Assembly (NCBI GenBank): GCA_002747015.1
Contig: NVXI01000001.1
Span: forward strand, 453,797-460,339
Reading direction: 5' to 3'
DNA: 6,543 nucleotides
Origin: Zetaproteobacteria bacterium
GTDB taxonomy: Bacteria > Pseudomonadota > Alphaproteobacteria > Micavibrionales > Micavibrionaceae
Below the pieces are notes generated by a model. The model had not been told where the DNA came from. It searched no databases and was given only the letters and a program-made list of their open reading frames with translations. The translations under genes were made by a program, and so were the position numbers. This document shows positions 6,369 through 6,543 of this stretch, one piece after another. Each line of letters starts with the position of its first letter. The first letter of the stretch is position 1.

Positions 6369-6397
6369 ATATAACACAACATAATCAATGACGTCAA
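6369..6397 (-). promoter_or_regulatory. Candidate sigma-70-type promoter for the acidic-protein gene
   Basis: TTGACG (6397-6392) is a five-of-six match to the -35 consensus and is followed, 17 bp later, by TTATAT (6374-6369) or one base further by TATATG. An alternative -10, TATGTT at 6371-6366, has 20-bp spacing but is shared with the gcvT leader. The -35 begins within the T-tract of the tuf terminator, so transcription would restart right where tuf ends. The -35 also overlaps an 8-bp perfect palindrome, TGACGTCA (6389-6396). Confidence 0.5.
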
Positions 6398-6426
6398 AAA
6401 AAAGCCCCGCTAAATAGCAGGGCTTT
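6396..6426 (-). terminator. Intrinsic terminator of tuf
   Basis: An 11-bp stem (arms 6401-6411 and 6416-6426) with a 4-nt loop is followed on the minus strand by eight T residues. The core is GCCC/GGGC. The one imperfect pair (6408/6419) is G-U when read as minus-strand RNA but C-A on the plus strand, which fixes the direction. It lies 29 bp beyond the tuf stop codon. Confidence 0.93.
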
Positions 6427-6455
6427 CAAATATCTTATTTATAATTCTTTAATTA

Positions 6456-6543
6456 TTACTCAACAATCTTACTTACAACACCGGCTCCGACTGTACGGCC
6501 ACCTTCGCGGATAGCAAAACGGAGGCCTTCGGTCATCGCGATT
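6456..6543 (-). CDS. tuf: Elongation factor Tu, C-terminal end only
   Basis: Only the last 28 complete codons and the stop are in the window; the gene continues past the right edge. The residues read IAMTEGLRFAIREGGRTVGA, then GVVSKIVE. This is the end of EF-Tu domain 3; the full GTPase delivers aminoacyl-tRNA to the ribosome and is usually about 395 residues. The SKIVE ending is of the alphaproteobacterial sort. Two stop codons follow in tandem (TAA TAA), then the terminator. Because tuf ends a transcript here instead of leading into ribosomal protein genes, it may be the tuf copy outside the main ribosomal-protein cluster or the last gene of such a cluster; the window cannot decide. Confidence 0.95.
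   Translation of the reverse strand, partial: IAMTEGLRFAIREGGRTVGAGVVSKIVE

Noticed and set aside
6362..6378. LexA-like box (GAACATATAAC...)
   Set aside because: Only the first GAAC half-site is present. The second half at the alphaproteobacterial spacing is ACAA, and neither flanking gene relates to DNA repair.

Overview
The window is almost entirely one strand. Every gene I can support reads on the minus strand, so transcription runs from high to low coordinates. It suggests a Gram-negative bacterium, most likely an alphaproteobacterium of moderate to low GC. The reasons are an EF-Tu tail ending in VSKIVE rather than the gammaproteobacterial VAKVLG type, a GcvT of alphaproteobacterial style (AGYDMPLYYGLGV), a glycine dehydrogenase split into two subunits in the order T-H-PA-PB, and a lipoprotein signal. 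I cannot name a genus.

In transcription order: the right edge holds the last 28 full codons of tuf (EF-Tu), closed by a strong intrinsic terminator at 6396-6426. A candidate promoter begins inside that terminator's U-tract and leads into two genes I cannot name. The first is a very acidic 93-residue protein (6054-6335). The second is a 250-residue exported protein (5189-5941) that resembles the DUF4919 family from memory only. A 138-bp gap (5051-5188) with a TTCGCT/AGCGAA inverted repeat precedes the glycine cleavage operon.

The operon runs gcvT (3944-5050), gcvH (3481-3858), a lipoprotein gene (2925-3452), gcvPA (1628-2905), a small single-pass membrane protein gene (1216-1602), and gcvPB (1181 to beyond the left edge). 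GcvT, GcvH and the GcvPA/GcvPB P-protein, with lipoamide dehydrogenase (not in the window), oxidatively cleave glycine to CO2, NH3, NADH and methylene-tetrahydrofolate. Apart from an 85-bp gap between gcvT and gcvH, genes are 19-34 bp apart with no terminator between them, so one transcript is likely.

The unusual feature is that two genes for envelope proteins sit between cytosolic glycine-cleavage genes: a lipoprotein between H and PA, and a membrane-anchored protein between the two halves of the P-protein. The second is clearly more AT-rich than its host genes. I see no rRNA, tRNA, CRISPR array, insertion sequence or glycine riboswitch, and no plus-strand gene.
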